Source: Vicugna pacos
Taxonomy: Eukaryota > Chordata > Mammalia > Artiodactyla > Camelidae
DNA length: 64,000 bases
Reading direction: 5' to 3'
Assembly (NCBI RefSeq): GCF_048564905.1
Contig: NC_132996.1
Span: forward strand, 61,416,501-61,480,500
The translations under genes and the position numbers were made by a program. Below, piece after piece: positions 38,533 through 48,334 of this stretch (its first letter is position 1; every line of letters starts with the position of its first letter). The notes under the pieces are model-generated. The model worked only from the letters and a program-made list of their open reading frames with translations, was not told the DNA's origin and did not search any database.

Positions 38533-39829
38533 AAATCTGTAACTTTAAATATATAACAACAACAACAAAAAACATATAATGGCTTTTGTCTGAGTACGTA
38601 TACACACACAGACTTTATGCATATGTAGATATATGTGAAATGGGGAACTCTGTACATATAGCTCTTTAGTGTATTCTTTTTGGAAAAAAAAATAAGTTCC
38701 ACTAAAAATACCCATGGAAACTTCTGGCCTGGGATTTCCAAGGTCGTCCTCAGCCCTGCACCCCAGAGTTCACGGAGACTCACCAAAATAGCCCCTCTGG
38801 TTACTTTTTTCCTCTGTGCATTTGGAAGGGAAATGTTCATCATGGCTCCAACTGCCGCTAGAGGAAGGGGTGAGTGAGCCAGCTGGTCATTCCTTCCTTC
38901 AAAGCCTCACCTGACTTTTTGGGGGCACAAAATTATGGATCTTATTGACCCTTCTCCACAGTCCTTTTGATGACAGCATCGCATTCAGAGGGTCATGTAT
39001 CTGCAAATGAGGCGGAAAGTCAGCACATTCTCATCTTTGCCTGATGACTTGTGCTGTGGGTACCACTTGCCCAGCTGCCTGTTCGTCTGTCTATCTCCTG
39101 CCTATGGATTTGAGGGTGGAAAAGGATGCCAGGTATTCAGGCTGCCCCATGATGCCACATCTGCCTTCTGGGAAGTTTCCCATAAAGGTGTTTATTGCCT
39201 GGCTTCTGGGTTCCGAGGGAGTGCCCACCCTATCTGCCATTTTCATGACTAATGGTTTACCTTTTTATACCAATTTTATAGGGAACTGTTGGGTAATTTT
39301 CACAAGAGAGATAAATGGAAGGAAGAATGATGACCTTTCAGTATTGAAATCCGTGCATGTTGCGAATCCCATAAAATGCGACTTGATTTTGAAAATTGCT
39401 TGAAGCGGTTCGCATTTTGGTTAATTACGTCAGTGGGTAAAAATAACTATTGTCATATGGTGTGTGGGCTTGGTTTTAGAAGCATAAAGAGTCTATTGTT
39501 ACCCATTGTGTTATTCAGTCACTTACTACCCATCCCTGAAAACCCAACGTGTAGCATAGAAAACCTTAAGCTTTGTCAGTTGCTAAAATCCAGGTTCTGT
39601 GAATTTACCCTCAAACTCTGCTCCTTTTGAGAACAATGCCCAGCCTTCTTTATTCAGTCAATTTAAATGGGTTGATGGAACCTGTCCCCTAGGCCCAGGA
39701 CAAGCAGGGGCTTGTGACGGGCAGCCCTGCAATTGCCTTTGGGTTCCGTGGTCTCAGATGAGATTTGTCCAGGGGTGAACCAGCTTAGTGCTCCCGGGAA
39801 TGGGTAAGGTCAAGAGCTTCAGTCAGGCA

Positions 39830-40060
39830 GACTTGGGCTGGAATCTTAGACTTACTAGCTGAAAGATTTGGGTCAGGAGCTTCACTTTTCCAGGGCTTAG
39901 TTTCTTTATCTGTAAAATGGGGATGAACACAGTTGCTGCCTCCTGGGTCCTGGTTGTCAGGCTTAAGGGAGATGATGAGTGTAACAGCTGTAGTGCCGTG
40001 ACTGGCTGATAGTTAAGGCTCAGTCAACATTATAACAATTAGAACCAATTAGCATCAAGT
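39830..40060 (+). repeat. MIR SINE relic
   Basis: Forward MIR: cttactagctgaaagatttg, cagggcttagtttctttatc, tgtaaaatggggatgaaca, then the gtgccgtgactggctgata segment. Confidence 0.85.
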
Positions 40061-40120
40061 TCTCACATGAGATCACTCTCAAGCCACCGCGCCCCTCCTT
40101 CTCTGTCCCCCAGACTCACC

Positions 40121-40216
40121 ATGTCCCTGGGCACCCCCTGCCTCCTCACCAGGTGGCTCCTGGCTCCCTTTCTGCCCTGCCTTTGCCTTTGTGCTGCTCT
40201 TGCCCACGAGCTCTCG
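40121..40216 (+). other. Candidate alternative first coding exon (signal-peptide-like), unproven
   Basis: An ATG in a reasonable context (CTCACCATGT, A at -3) opens 32 codons: MSLGTPCLLTRW, then the hydrophobic stretch LLAPFLPCLCLCAALA, then HELS. A TCG|gtgagt donor follows at phase 0, exactly the phase needed to splice to the micro-exon at 44605. The shape (basic start, hydrophobic core, small residues before a possible cleavage after ALA) resembles a signal peptide. However, the surrounding sequence looks like an L2 fragment and no promoter is evident, so coincidence is quite possible. Confidence 0.2.
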
Positions 40217-40742
40217 GTGAGTCAGAACCACCTTTTGTGCCTTGGTGTCTTTGGCATCTAGCCCAGGGCCTGCCGCGGGAAGAGGCATGGACCCGAAGGG
40301 GCTCAGAGCCTGGACGTCTCCTGGGCTGGAAGGGCAGTACGCCAGCTGAGGCGCGGCAGCTTCGGAGGTTTGCTGAGGCAGGAGGGAGGCTGTGAGGCTG
40401 GGAGCATAGAACCTTGTTTTGTCAGAGCCCCAGGAGAACTCAGACATAGGGTCGGTATTGCATCCGTGCTTCTGTCATTTTGTGACTGATGAAATGGATG
40501 GCTTGGCAAGACCCCCAAGTCCCAGAGCTCACGAGTGTCAGAGGAAGAGTTGAACCTAAACTTCTCAATCACCCTGCTGGGCCGTGCCTGCTGGATTCAC
40601 AGGCTCTTGATGGGACGTGAGCTCCGTGCTGTGTGCTCCTGCAGACCCCGGCCTACCCACCCCAACCTCTTCCTTAAGGAAGCTTCCCTTCGCTCCTCCC
40701 TCCCAGTGGCTGAACTTGATGATAAAGCCACCTACGTACTAT

Positions 40743-41228
40743 CTTTATTTTTTTTTAATTGAGACAAAATTTACACAGGATAAAATTAACCATGTTAAAA
40801 TACACCATTCAGTGGCATTTGGTACATTCACAATGTTGTGCAACCATGACCTCTGTCTAGTTCCAAACATTTTCATTACCCAAAAGAAAATGCAGTACCC
40901 GTTAGCAATCACAATCCCATCCCCCTTTTCCTCGCCCCTGGCAACTGCCGGGCTGCTTTCTGTTTTGATGGATTTCCCTATTCTGGACATTTCATGTAAA
41001 TGGAAGCACACTGTGTGTGCACACAGACACAGACACTTCTGTGCCTGCCTTTTATTTAGCATAATGTTTTCCAGGTTCATCCACATTGTAGCGTGCGTCA
41101 GAATTTCGTTTTCATGGCTGAATCGTATTCTGTCGTGCGTGTGTGGCTCATTTTGCTCATCCGTTCATCTGCTGATGGACAGTTCAGTTGTTGCCACCTT
41201 TTGGCTGTCGTCAGTAGTGCTGCTGTGA
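40743..41228 (-). mobile_element. Old L1M 3' end, antisense
   Basis: The plus strand shows the reverse of an L1M 3' end: ttgagacaaaatttacacag, acaccattcagtggcatttg, and catttcatgtaaatggaag followed by the gctgatggacagttcag region of ORF2. It is 5'-truncated near 41228. Confidence 0.85.
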
Positions 41229-41544
41229 CACCCACTGTCTTTTAGGCAAACACTGCCCCTGATTCAGTTTGGGTATGGGAGCTGTGACTTCTGGTGTCGC
41301 CTGAGTCCTAGCCACAGGGTGGGCTCATGCAGAACCCTCTGATTGCCGGTGGGTCTGCTGAAGCCAGGAGGGAGAAGGCTGGGAGCCTGATGCGCCCCTG
41401 GCCCTGGGCTTGGCTCTGCATACTTTGGTTTAATTTCTGCCCAGAGAGAAGTAGAGAGTGGAAAGTGCTGGCTTTTCTCTACCCAGAAGCACTTTTCCCT
41501 CCTGTGCCTGGAGCACGTTCATACTAGCCCGGAAATTCCTTAGC

Positions 41545-41700
41545 TCTGAGGCCGGAGGTTCTGTACTCTGAGCCTCAGTGTCCTCATCTGTGAAGTGGAG
41601 ACGACCATTCCTGCTTTACAGAGCTGTTGTGGGGACTGAATGAGGGGGAGCCGGTGGGATGCTTGCCTCTTACCCTGCCCAGAGTCGGAGCTCCGGGTTA
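41545..41700 (+). repeat. MIR SINE relic
   Basis: Forward MIR: ctctgagcctcagtgtcctc, atctgtgaagtggagacgac, then gagctgttgtggggactga. Confidence 0.75.
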
Positions 41701-42055
41701 GGGACCGGTGGTGGAAGAGGGGCACTCACAAGCTGGGCGGCTTCGGTGGAATCCTTGATTAACAGCCACTAGTGCCCTTCTGGGTCCTCTTAGAAGGGGA
41801 AGGAGCTGAGGTTATTCTTGTCACCGTGTTTAGCTGTCACTGCTGAAAAGTTGTCCCCAACTTCCTTTTTCTGCAGTTTAACTTTGGTGCTCAGTGATGG
41901 AATCTGTGGGAACTGATTTTCTCCCAGTTCACCCCCAGGCACCGCTATGCAGTGAGCTAACTTGAGAAAGATGAGCTTGCTGTTGATTGTATTCTTTTAA
42001 AAAGTACTTATGAGGAGCCCCATGGTAGATGTCTTGTGAGGGTGCTGTTTGCAGG

Positions 42056-42243
42056 GGACTTTTTCTCCCTGACTGTGGTCGGTGGAAGAGTCTGGGGCCC
42101 CAGCAGACTTGGACTTGCCTCCTGGCTTTACCTCCCACTGACCAGCTCTGGACTTTTTCTCCCTGACTGTGGTCGGTGGAAGAGTCTGGGGGCCCAGCAG
42201 ACTTGGACTTGCCTCCTGGCTTTACCTCCCACTGACCAGCTCT
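42056..42243. repeat. 94-bp tandem duplication
   Basis: Unit 42056-42149 is repeated at 42150-42243, beginning ggactttttctccctgactg in both. The only difference I see is ggggcccc against gggggccc, so 93 of 94 bases agree. The unit ends in a MIR-like piece (ccactgaccagctctg). High identity points to a recent duplication. Confidence 0.97.
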
Positions 42244-42299
42244 GTAACCCTGGATGACAGATCACTGACCCTTCACTTTCTTTATAACAATGAAGGTTA

Positions 42300-44604
42300 A
42301 TGTGAAAATTATTCGCCTTGCTTTGCTTTTGTTATTGTGTCAAATAGTATTGTTTTGGTTGCAGATATTAGACAGTCCAAACAAAAGTAGTTGAATAATA
42401 AGGGGTATTGCCTCTCCCCATACAAGAAGTCTGGAAGTGGGAAGGGACTAGGATTGCTTGATTTAGCCATGCAAGGATCCAGGTATTGTCCCTCTTTTCA
42501 TCAGTGGTTCTCAGCAGGTTTCCTCCCCTCCTTATCACATAGTTGGCTGCAGCAGCTCCAGGCACCATGGGCAGATCTGATGAAGTCCAGCAAAGCAGGA
42601 TGGGATCTCTTTCCATGTAATTCCTTTTTATTAGTGAAGAAGCTCTCCCCCAAGAGACCCCTTGCAGACTTCTCTTAGGTCCCCTTGTCCCTTGTCTTAG
42701 TCTGGGTCCTTTAGGTCCCCTGGGTCCTGAGGCAAAGATTAAACTGCTGATGCTTTATTTGGGAAGTCTGGGCCAGTGAGGTCAAGATGAGGGAAAAGAA
42801 GTGGAGGTGAGGCCAGGAAAGAAGGGAAGCCATATGATGCAGTGGGTTATCACTCTGGCTACTGTTTCATGATGAGCTTCAGAGAGACACCAGCTGGTGT
42901 GTACCCATCCTGGAATAGGTGGATGCAGGCTGAGGGCCGGGGCTGGAGGCAGGAAGATGAGCTGGAGAAGTTTAGGCTGAGGTGAGGAGGGCTTGAGGGT
43001 TGAGTGCGGTGGTGGGAATGGGAAGTTTGAGAGTCAGGGGGCGAGAGGGAAAGGAGAATGAACAGGGCTTACCCTGCCTCCACTGGGCTTGCAGGGAGTG
43101 GAGAGGGGGGAGTACCGGATTCCTTTGAGTACGGTGCCTGGGTCACTGAGAGCTGGGACAGGGAACAGGCCCTTCCTTCTCTGCCCTTCAAGAGATGAGA
43201 ATGAACGTTGTCCTTGTCGCTTCCCTTTGATAAGTGCAAATGGCGGGATAAGGGGAAGGAATCCTGGGCTGGATTGTTCGACTCCTGGACCTGACCGGTC
43301 TTGGCCTTGGCCTTGGCCGTACCTTTGCTGGGGGACCTTCTCTGGGTCTTCGGGATCGCTGCCTCTCCAGAACGAGAGGCTCGTTCTTTCCTTCAGTGGC
43401 ATTTATTGAGTGCCTACTGTGCACAGTACTCTAGGCACGAGCACAGATGAGGTTTCCGTCCTAGTGGAGGCTACGGTTTAGTGGGAGGAGACTGACAATA
43501 ACTAAAGTAAATGGGGAGGGGAAAACACACCAGGGATGGGATGGAGAGTGAGGGAGCTAATTTCTATTGGTTGGACAAGGACTCCTTGAAGAGGTGGCAT
43601 TTCAGGCCACAATCTGGGAAGGTCTAGGAGCAAATTGCTTCTGGAGAAGGGAACCGCTATGTGAAGGCTCTAAGGGAGAACCAGCTTCAAGAAGGTCTCA
43701 AAGGGCGTGAGGGGTGATGAGATCAGAGGGGCCATGTAGGCTGTGGTCAAGTTTGCATCTCATTCTAAGTGTGATGGAGGCTGCAGGACATTTTTTCCCC
43801 TAGAGCCCTTTTGAAAATTTCCCTCATCACAAGAACCATACTCTGAAACATCCTGTTAACCAAAAAGTGTCCTTACTATGCAACAGAATGAACAATCTTG
43901 ACTTATTTTAGGTTTTTCAAGTATGGGTAAATAATTTATGGATCACAATAAATATGTGTGAGGATTCCCAGGAATCTAAAGATGGCAGATTGAGACACTG
44001 TCAACTAAAGAATCTTTAAGGTCCCTTCTGTTTCAGACATTTATTCTCGAAGCTCTTTGCCATATGATTTAGGAAAAAGAAAGTTTACTGCCACCTAGTG
44101 GTAGAAGGAAGAAGATGAATTTTTGCACAATGAAAATTTCAAACCTGGTGGATTTCTGTCTGGTTTTACACCCTCCTTTCTTGACCTGCAGTGGCTCTGG
44201 GGAAGGGGTGATGTGGTGATGGTCCTACTTTCCTTTCTTTCTGGCCCAGAGAATCTCAACTCTTGTTCTGGTGTCCTTCTGCCTTTATGCACAATGTAGG
44301 GACAAGAAGGAGTGCTGACCTGGGGAGTTGCTTTTGTGGGGTGTTTCTGTGGGAAAAAACACCAGGCAGCCAACAGCCGTTTAGTCTCCATATAACTGAG
44401 TTAATCCATTGTTTGTAACTGACCCGCAGTTACACTGAATTCCCCTAGTCAGTGGCCCCACACCCTAACCCTGGCCAGCAGGCCCTGTGCTTAATGGACT
44501 TAGCAACCTGCCCCAGTTATTAAATTCTCAACTGCTGTATTTCTGATTTGCATTTGCCATGGCTGAATGAATCTGCTGACTTCTGTTTTCTTTTTCTGTT
44601 GCAG
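42300..44604. other. 3' end of intron 1 before the micro-exon
   Basis: An antisense L2-like stretch (about 43390-43790, ttattgagtgcctactgtgc then gaggctacggtttagtggg) is the only relic recognised. A short TTGGCC repeat lies near 43300. The final 25 bases form the exon 2 polypyrimidine tract. Confidence 0.55.
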
Positions 44605-44617
44605 ATCGTATGCGAAG
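44605..44617 (+). CDS. PTPRJ: PTPRJ exon 2, 13-bp micro-exon (end of signal-peptide region)
   Basis: The exon follows a strong polypyrimidine acceptor ending ttgcag and reads Ile-Val-Cys-Glu plus one base, matching human ILCAG directly after the signal-peptide core. It starts in phase 0 and ends in phase 1, and the final G joins GC of the next exon to make Gly. The donor AAG|gtaact is good. A second donor, ACT|gtaagt, lies six bases downstream and also leaves phase 1, so a 19-base version (to 44623) would add Asn-Cys. It is too short to be found by ORF length; the call rests on phase, splice sites and the human match. Confidence 0.8.
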
Positions 44618-45874
44618 GTAACTGTAAGTACCACTTCCCATTACTCTTGTGTTGTTCGCAACTGCCCCCCGATGGACACAGTGACATTAACAGCTATGTG
44701 AAAAAATCACAGAAAATGCTAATTTGTTAATTAGTTTCCAGTTTTTCTTTAGATCTGGGGTGAGTGTCACAGAGGCAAGTGAAAGAAAAGATTTGATCAA
44801 TTGTGCAATCCTGGGAAATAAAAAAAATTTTTTTCTGTGATTTTTTTTCTCCCTAGCTTATATCTGTGGATGACTAAAAAAAAACCCCTTAGTTTTCATA
44901 ATGCAGTATGCTTTATATGTATTTCATGTACTGTTATCACATCAGTCTTTTCTTGGGTGCTGTATTGCCCCATGGTTTTTAAAACAGTGTATGGAGGTGG
45001 GGGGAGGGTATAGCTCAGTGGGAGAGTGCGTGCTTAGCATGCACGAGGTCCTGGGTTCAATCCCCGGTACCTCCATTAAAAAAAAAAAATAGTGTCCGGG
45101 GTTTGTATAACCTCGGGCAAACCAGACATAGCCTCCTGCGTATTTTGCTTCCATGTGGAAGGCTGAGTCCCAGTTGCTAACTAGGGCTAGTCCACTGAAG
45201 TCCTCCTGGGTCTATAGGAAATTGAGAAAAATAAGGATAGTATAGTGAGTTTTTAATGACCCTGAATATATTCAGTCAGAAGCATTTATTCTGGGATTAT
45301 GTCCTTACTAATTTTTTTGATCATAATTTGTTTTATAAGAAATAAAATTAATAGTATTTGGTAATTTTTAAAATGCACCTCTTTGAAAAAATAAAAATTG
45401 GTAGCTTTTGTTTGTTCTCAAAATTTGGGGACCTTTTTTTTTTTTTTCCTGGTTGGTAAAATCTCAAGGTCTGTGAACCATAGAGATGAAATAATTAGAA
45501 TGCTCTCACAGTGCCATAGCAAGGGGGCAGACCTTGCTGAAACCTTCTAATAAAGAAAGTCTGAGTTAATAACAGTAATTATGCAAAGCCTGTGCAAACA
45601 ATAGGGAGGATTCTCCAGTTGCTTTTTCTTCCTTGTTAATCACTTTGGTTAAATAAGCTGCTAGGATCCTTCTGCAGGCTTGAATCACTGGTGCAAAAGA
45701 AGAAAACATCTATGCATAGAGGCGATACTGTAACGTGGGGAAGGGGGTTGATGAGGGAACTATGATACGTTTTAATAATTATAGTAAAAAATAAAAAGTC
45801 TGTTGAATGGCCAGTGTATGGTAGGCGGTGCCCTTTTATTAGCTTATGTTTTGTTTTTCTTTCCTGTGTTCTAG
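44618..45874 (+). other. PTPRJ: Intron 2 of PTPRJ
   Basis: The intron begins gtaact and ends ttctag. It holds one young SINE (44991-45085), AT-rich unique sequence, and a T-rich tract near 45428-45447. No other exon-like open segment with splice sites was recognised. Confidence 0.8.
44981..45095 (+). mobile_element. Young camelid SINE with target-site duplication
   Basis: Body 44991-45085 is the copy closest to tRNA-Ala(AGC): gggtatagctcagtggga, gcgtgcttagcatgcacgag, ggttcaatccccggtacctc, then an A-tail. It is flanked by aaaacagtgt (44981-44990) and aaaatagtgt (45086-45095), one mismatch. Box A and box B are intact to the eye. Confidence 0.95.
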
Positions 45875-46039
45875 GCTCCAACTGTGAGTTGTCTACAACC
45901 AAGGCACCAGAAAACTTCCCAGTAACAAGTGTAACCAATTCGAGTGGCCAGATTCAGCAGTTTTCCCCGGCAGACAGTGATGGGAACACTTCAGTTTTGG
46001 GAGTGACTTCTGGGAAGCAACCTTATTTCACCTTTTCAG
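45875..46039 (+). CDS. PTPRJ: PTPRJ exon 3, N-terminal Ser/Thr-rich stalk
   Basis: This 165-base exon (55 codons, phase 1 to 1) lies between acceptor tgtgttctag and donor CAG|gtaatt. It starts SNCELSTTKAPENF and is rich in Ser, Thr and Pro, with N-glycosylation sequons at NSS and NTS. There is no FN3 core, as expected for the poorly conserved mucin-like stretch before the first FN3 unit in mammalian PTPRJ. The human stalk is longer, roughly 80 residues by memory. The match is weak residue by residue and relies on position, phase and composition. The Cys near the start, together with the one in exon 2, could form a local disulphide; that is inference. Confidence 0.85.
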
Positions 46040-48130
46040 GTAATTCTAGTACCTGCTGCCAACAAGTACAGACAAGTGAGCGAGACTTTTCTTTTGGAAC
46101 GGATGGTGGGATTTAGAGAATGCCAGTGTCTTCATATTTGCGATGTATTGAAGAACAGTGTATCTCAGCTTCAACAGTAAAAAGCAACTACTTCTTGGAT
46201 CGCTTTGCTCCCCATTCTTGGCCCTGTTGCCTGGCTCGAGGGGTAGCCTGGCTCCTCTGGGAGCTGCTCTGACACTTCTCTGTCTGTCCTTTGAGCAATA
46301 CTACGATGGTGTGGCAGGTCAGAGCATAGACTGAGAATCAGAGACTCAGGTTTGCTTCCTGGGTCTGTCAGTTTCTCACTGCATGACCCAGGGCAAGTCA
46401 TTGGTCCTCTTAGACCTCGGTTTCTTCCTCTTTATTACCAAATAGTACATGTATATACACAAACATATTTTAAAAAGGTATTTTAAGGTGTACTTTATTT
46501 TCTGAACTGTTGAAAGTTAAGAATCTGCTTTTTGCAAAACCTCCCCAGGATCCCTGTATGAACCAACAAAATTGAGTCATTAGCACATTTCTCCTTCTTT
46601 AAAATGGTGCCATAGCCTTCTTTATGAAGTGATTGTGAAGCGTAAATGAGAAAATGTGTGTACAGCACGTGGTCCGCACCAAGAACGGGGCTGCTGCTGC
46701 TGCTGCCCTTGCTTTGTCTTTATCCTCATCACCATCATCATCACTGATTGCAAATGGCACTGCAGTGACAAGCTGCCCAGAATGCTCCTCTGAAGCTGTG
46801 AACTGGGCACTTTATAAAGAGGAAGCTCAAGTCCGGGGGCGCTTCCTGACATGAAGTTTATTGCATTGTGGGTCACCAGATTCTTCCGTGCCTGGTCCCT
46901 TTTCCCTTCTCTGGTTTCCTCTCCTGCCCTTCTTCATCGATTAGGTAAATGTTTGCATCTCCCAGGTTCCAGGTAAGGCACACTCTTCATGCTGTCATCT
47001 GAAGGCCAGGTGCGTGCTGAGGTGGTGTTACCTGCATCACCTTTAATCTTCTGGAATCAACCCCCAGGTCCTTGAGGAGAAGGACTCTCTTATTGCCTGT
47101 GCTTATTACTCTTCTGTTTCTAGTTGTTACCACTCCATCCTGAATGCAATTGGGATGCGTCCATTCTGACGTTCTAGTTATTGTTACTGACTGCACCGGC
47201 TTCCGCGGTGTTACAATCCTGTACTTGTGCAATTCGACAGATGATGCAAGTGAGGTTCAGCGTGACGGGAGGACCTTTAGTAAATCACATGCTCATGCCT
47301 AGCAGGATTGGACTCTGAGCCCAGGTTTTCGAATGTCCCAGTCCAGTGACTTTGTTTACCAAATCCTGGTGCCTTAATAGTAATCCTTTGTGTTTAATGT
47401 AGTGTCTTAGCACTGTCAACAGAGGAGGAACCTGAGGCTGAGAGGTTTTAGGGGGCAAATTCTGGGTCACATGGCTAGGGGGCGGAGCAGTTCCTCATGT
47501 CCAGGTCTGGATTCCGAGACCAGTCCTTCTCTCTTTATGCTACTCTGTCCTGTAGCATCTTTATATCAGACAGTTGTGGAGTGTCCTCCTGATACCAGGG
47601 TTTGGCAAAAAAATGATCACCTGCTTCTGCACCATATATGCCTCTCCACCTGCCCTGTTCTCTGAGATTCAGGAGACAGACTCTTTTTCCATCTTAGGTC
47701 TCTTTTGTGTCATTTTCTGTACAGATTTAACTCCAAGTTCAAGTCGTAGCTAACAAGGCCAACCTGTATCGTTTTTGTCTTCTTTTTGCAGCCTTCTGTT
47801 TCACTAACACGTGCACCCATGTATATATATATATATATGGGAATCTAAGTGTATTTTGTTGGGAGTCCAGGAGGCGAATAAAGAGAAGTGAAATTCTAGG
47901 ATTGCAAAATTCACTTCTGGAAAGGAAACATACAGAGCAGTCCTTAGTCTTACATTTCTTTTTGAAATATAACTTTTTTTTCTTTTCCCAGAGGAAGTAC
48001 TGGGGATTGAACCCAGGACCTTGTGCATGCTAAGCATGCACTCTACCACTTGAGCTATGCCCTCCCCACCCTGAAGTATAACCTTTTTCTTTCTTTCTTT
48101 TTTGTTTTTTGGGAAATGATGTTACAATAG
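46040..48130 (+). other. PTPRJ: Intron 3 of PTPRJ
   Basis: The intron begins gtaatt. It contains a MIR-like piece near 46310-46440, a short gctgct run near 46690, a (TA)n stretch at 47821-47838 and an antisense SINE at 47979-48070 close to the next exon. The rest looks unique. Confidence 0.8.
47962..48087 (-). mobile_element. Camelid SINE with target-site duplication, next to exon 4
   Basis: Antisense body 47979-48070 (ggattgaacccaggaccttg, gcactctaccacttgagcta) is flanked by ttgaaatataactttttt and ctgaagtataacctttttc. The downstream flank runs straight into the pyrimidine tract of the exon 4 acceptor at 48130. Confidence 0.92.
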
Positions 48131-48334
48131 AATCCAGTCCTCTGGAAGCTGTTATCATCAGTACAACCCACGTGATCCCAACCTGGAAAAACGATGCAAC
48201 TGCTTCTGATTACACACGTGGAGTCAAGAGTGGGACGGAAAATGGGCAGATAAGTCTTTCAAATCAAACAAGTGGTGTCAGCACAGACTCAACTCCGGAA
48301 ATAGTCAGTGGGACTTCAGGAAATGCCACAAAAG
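48131..48334 (+). CDS. PTPRJ: PTPRJ exon 4, first FN3 unit (short, divergent)
   Basis: The exon has 204 bases (68 codons, phase 1 to 1), acceptor ttacaatag and donor AAG|gtaaga. The first half aligns with human FN3 unit 1: SP, AV, IS, the B-strand Trp in VIPTWKNDATASDY, then GVKSGTENGQI. The second half is Ser/Thr-rich with sequons NQT and NAT; it lacks the usual tyrosine of strand F and ends about 20 residues short of the human unit (68 against about 88). This may be a degenerate FN3 fold or a glycosylated spacer. Reading past the donor meets a stop soon, so a longer exon by read-through is unlikely. A SINE sits 60 bases upstream. Confidence 0.85.

Larger units (their letters stand above)
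38533..40742. other. Intron 1 segment with a MIR and a candidate first exon
   Basis: A MIR lies at 39830-40060 and L2-like text surrounds 40080-40280. The stretch 38890-39830 shows no recognised feature. Confidence 0.5.

Noticed and set aside
40617-41228. 203-residue sense frame
   Set aside because: Most of it crosses the antisense L1M 3' end; no recognisable protein.
44997-45076. Possible tRNA-Ala(AGC) gene
   Set aside because: The sequence folds plausibly as tRNA-Ala and has both promoter boxes, but it carries an A-tail and a flanking target duplication and recurs as diverged copies, so it is the head of a SINE.
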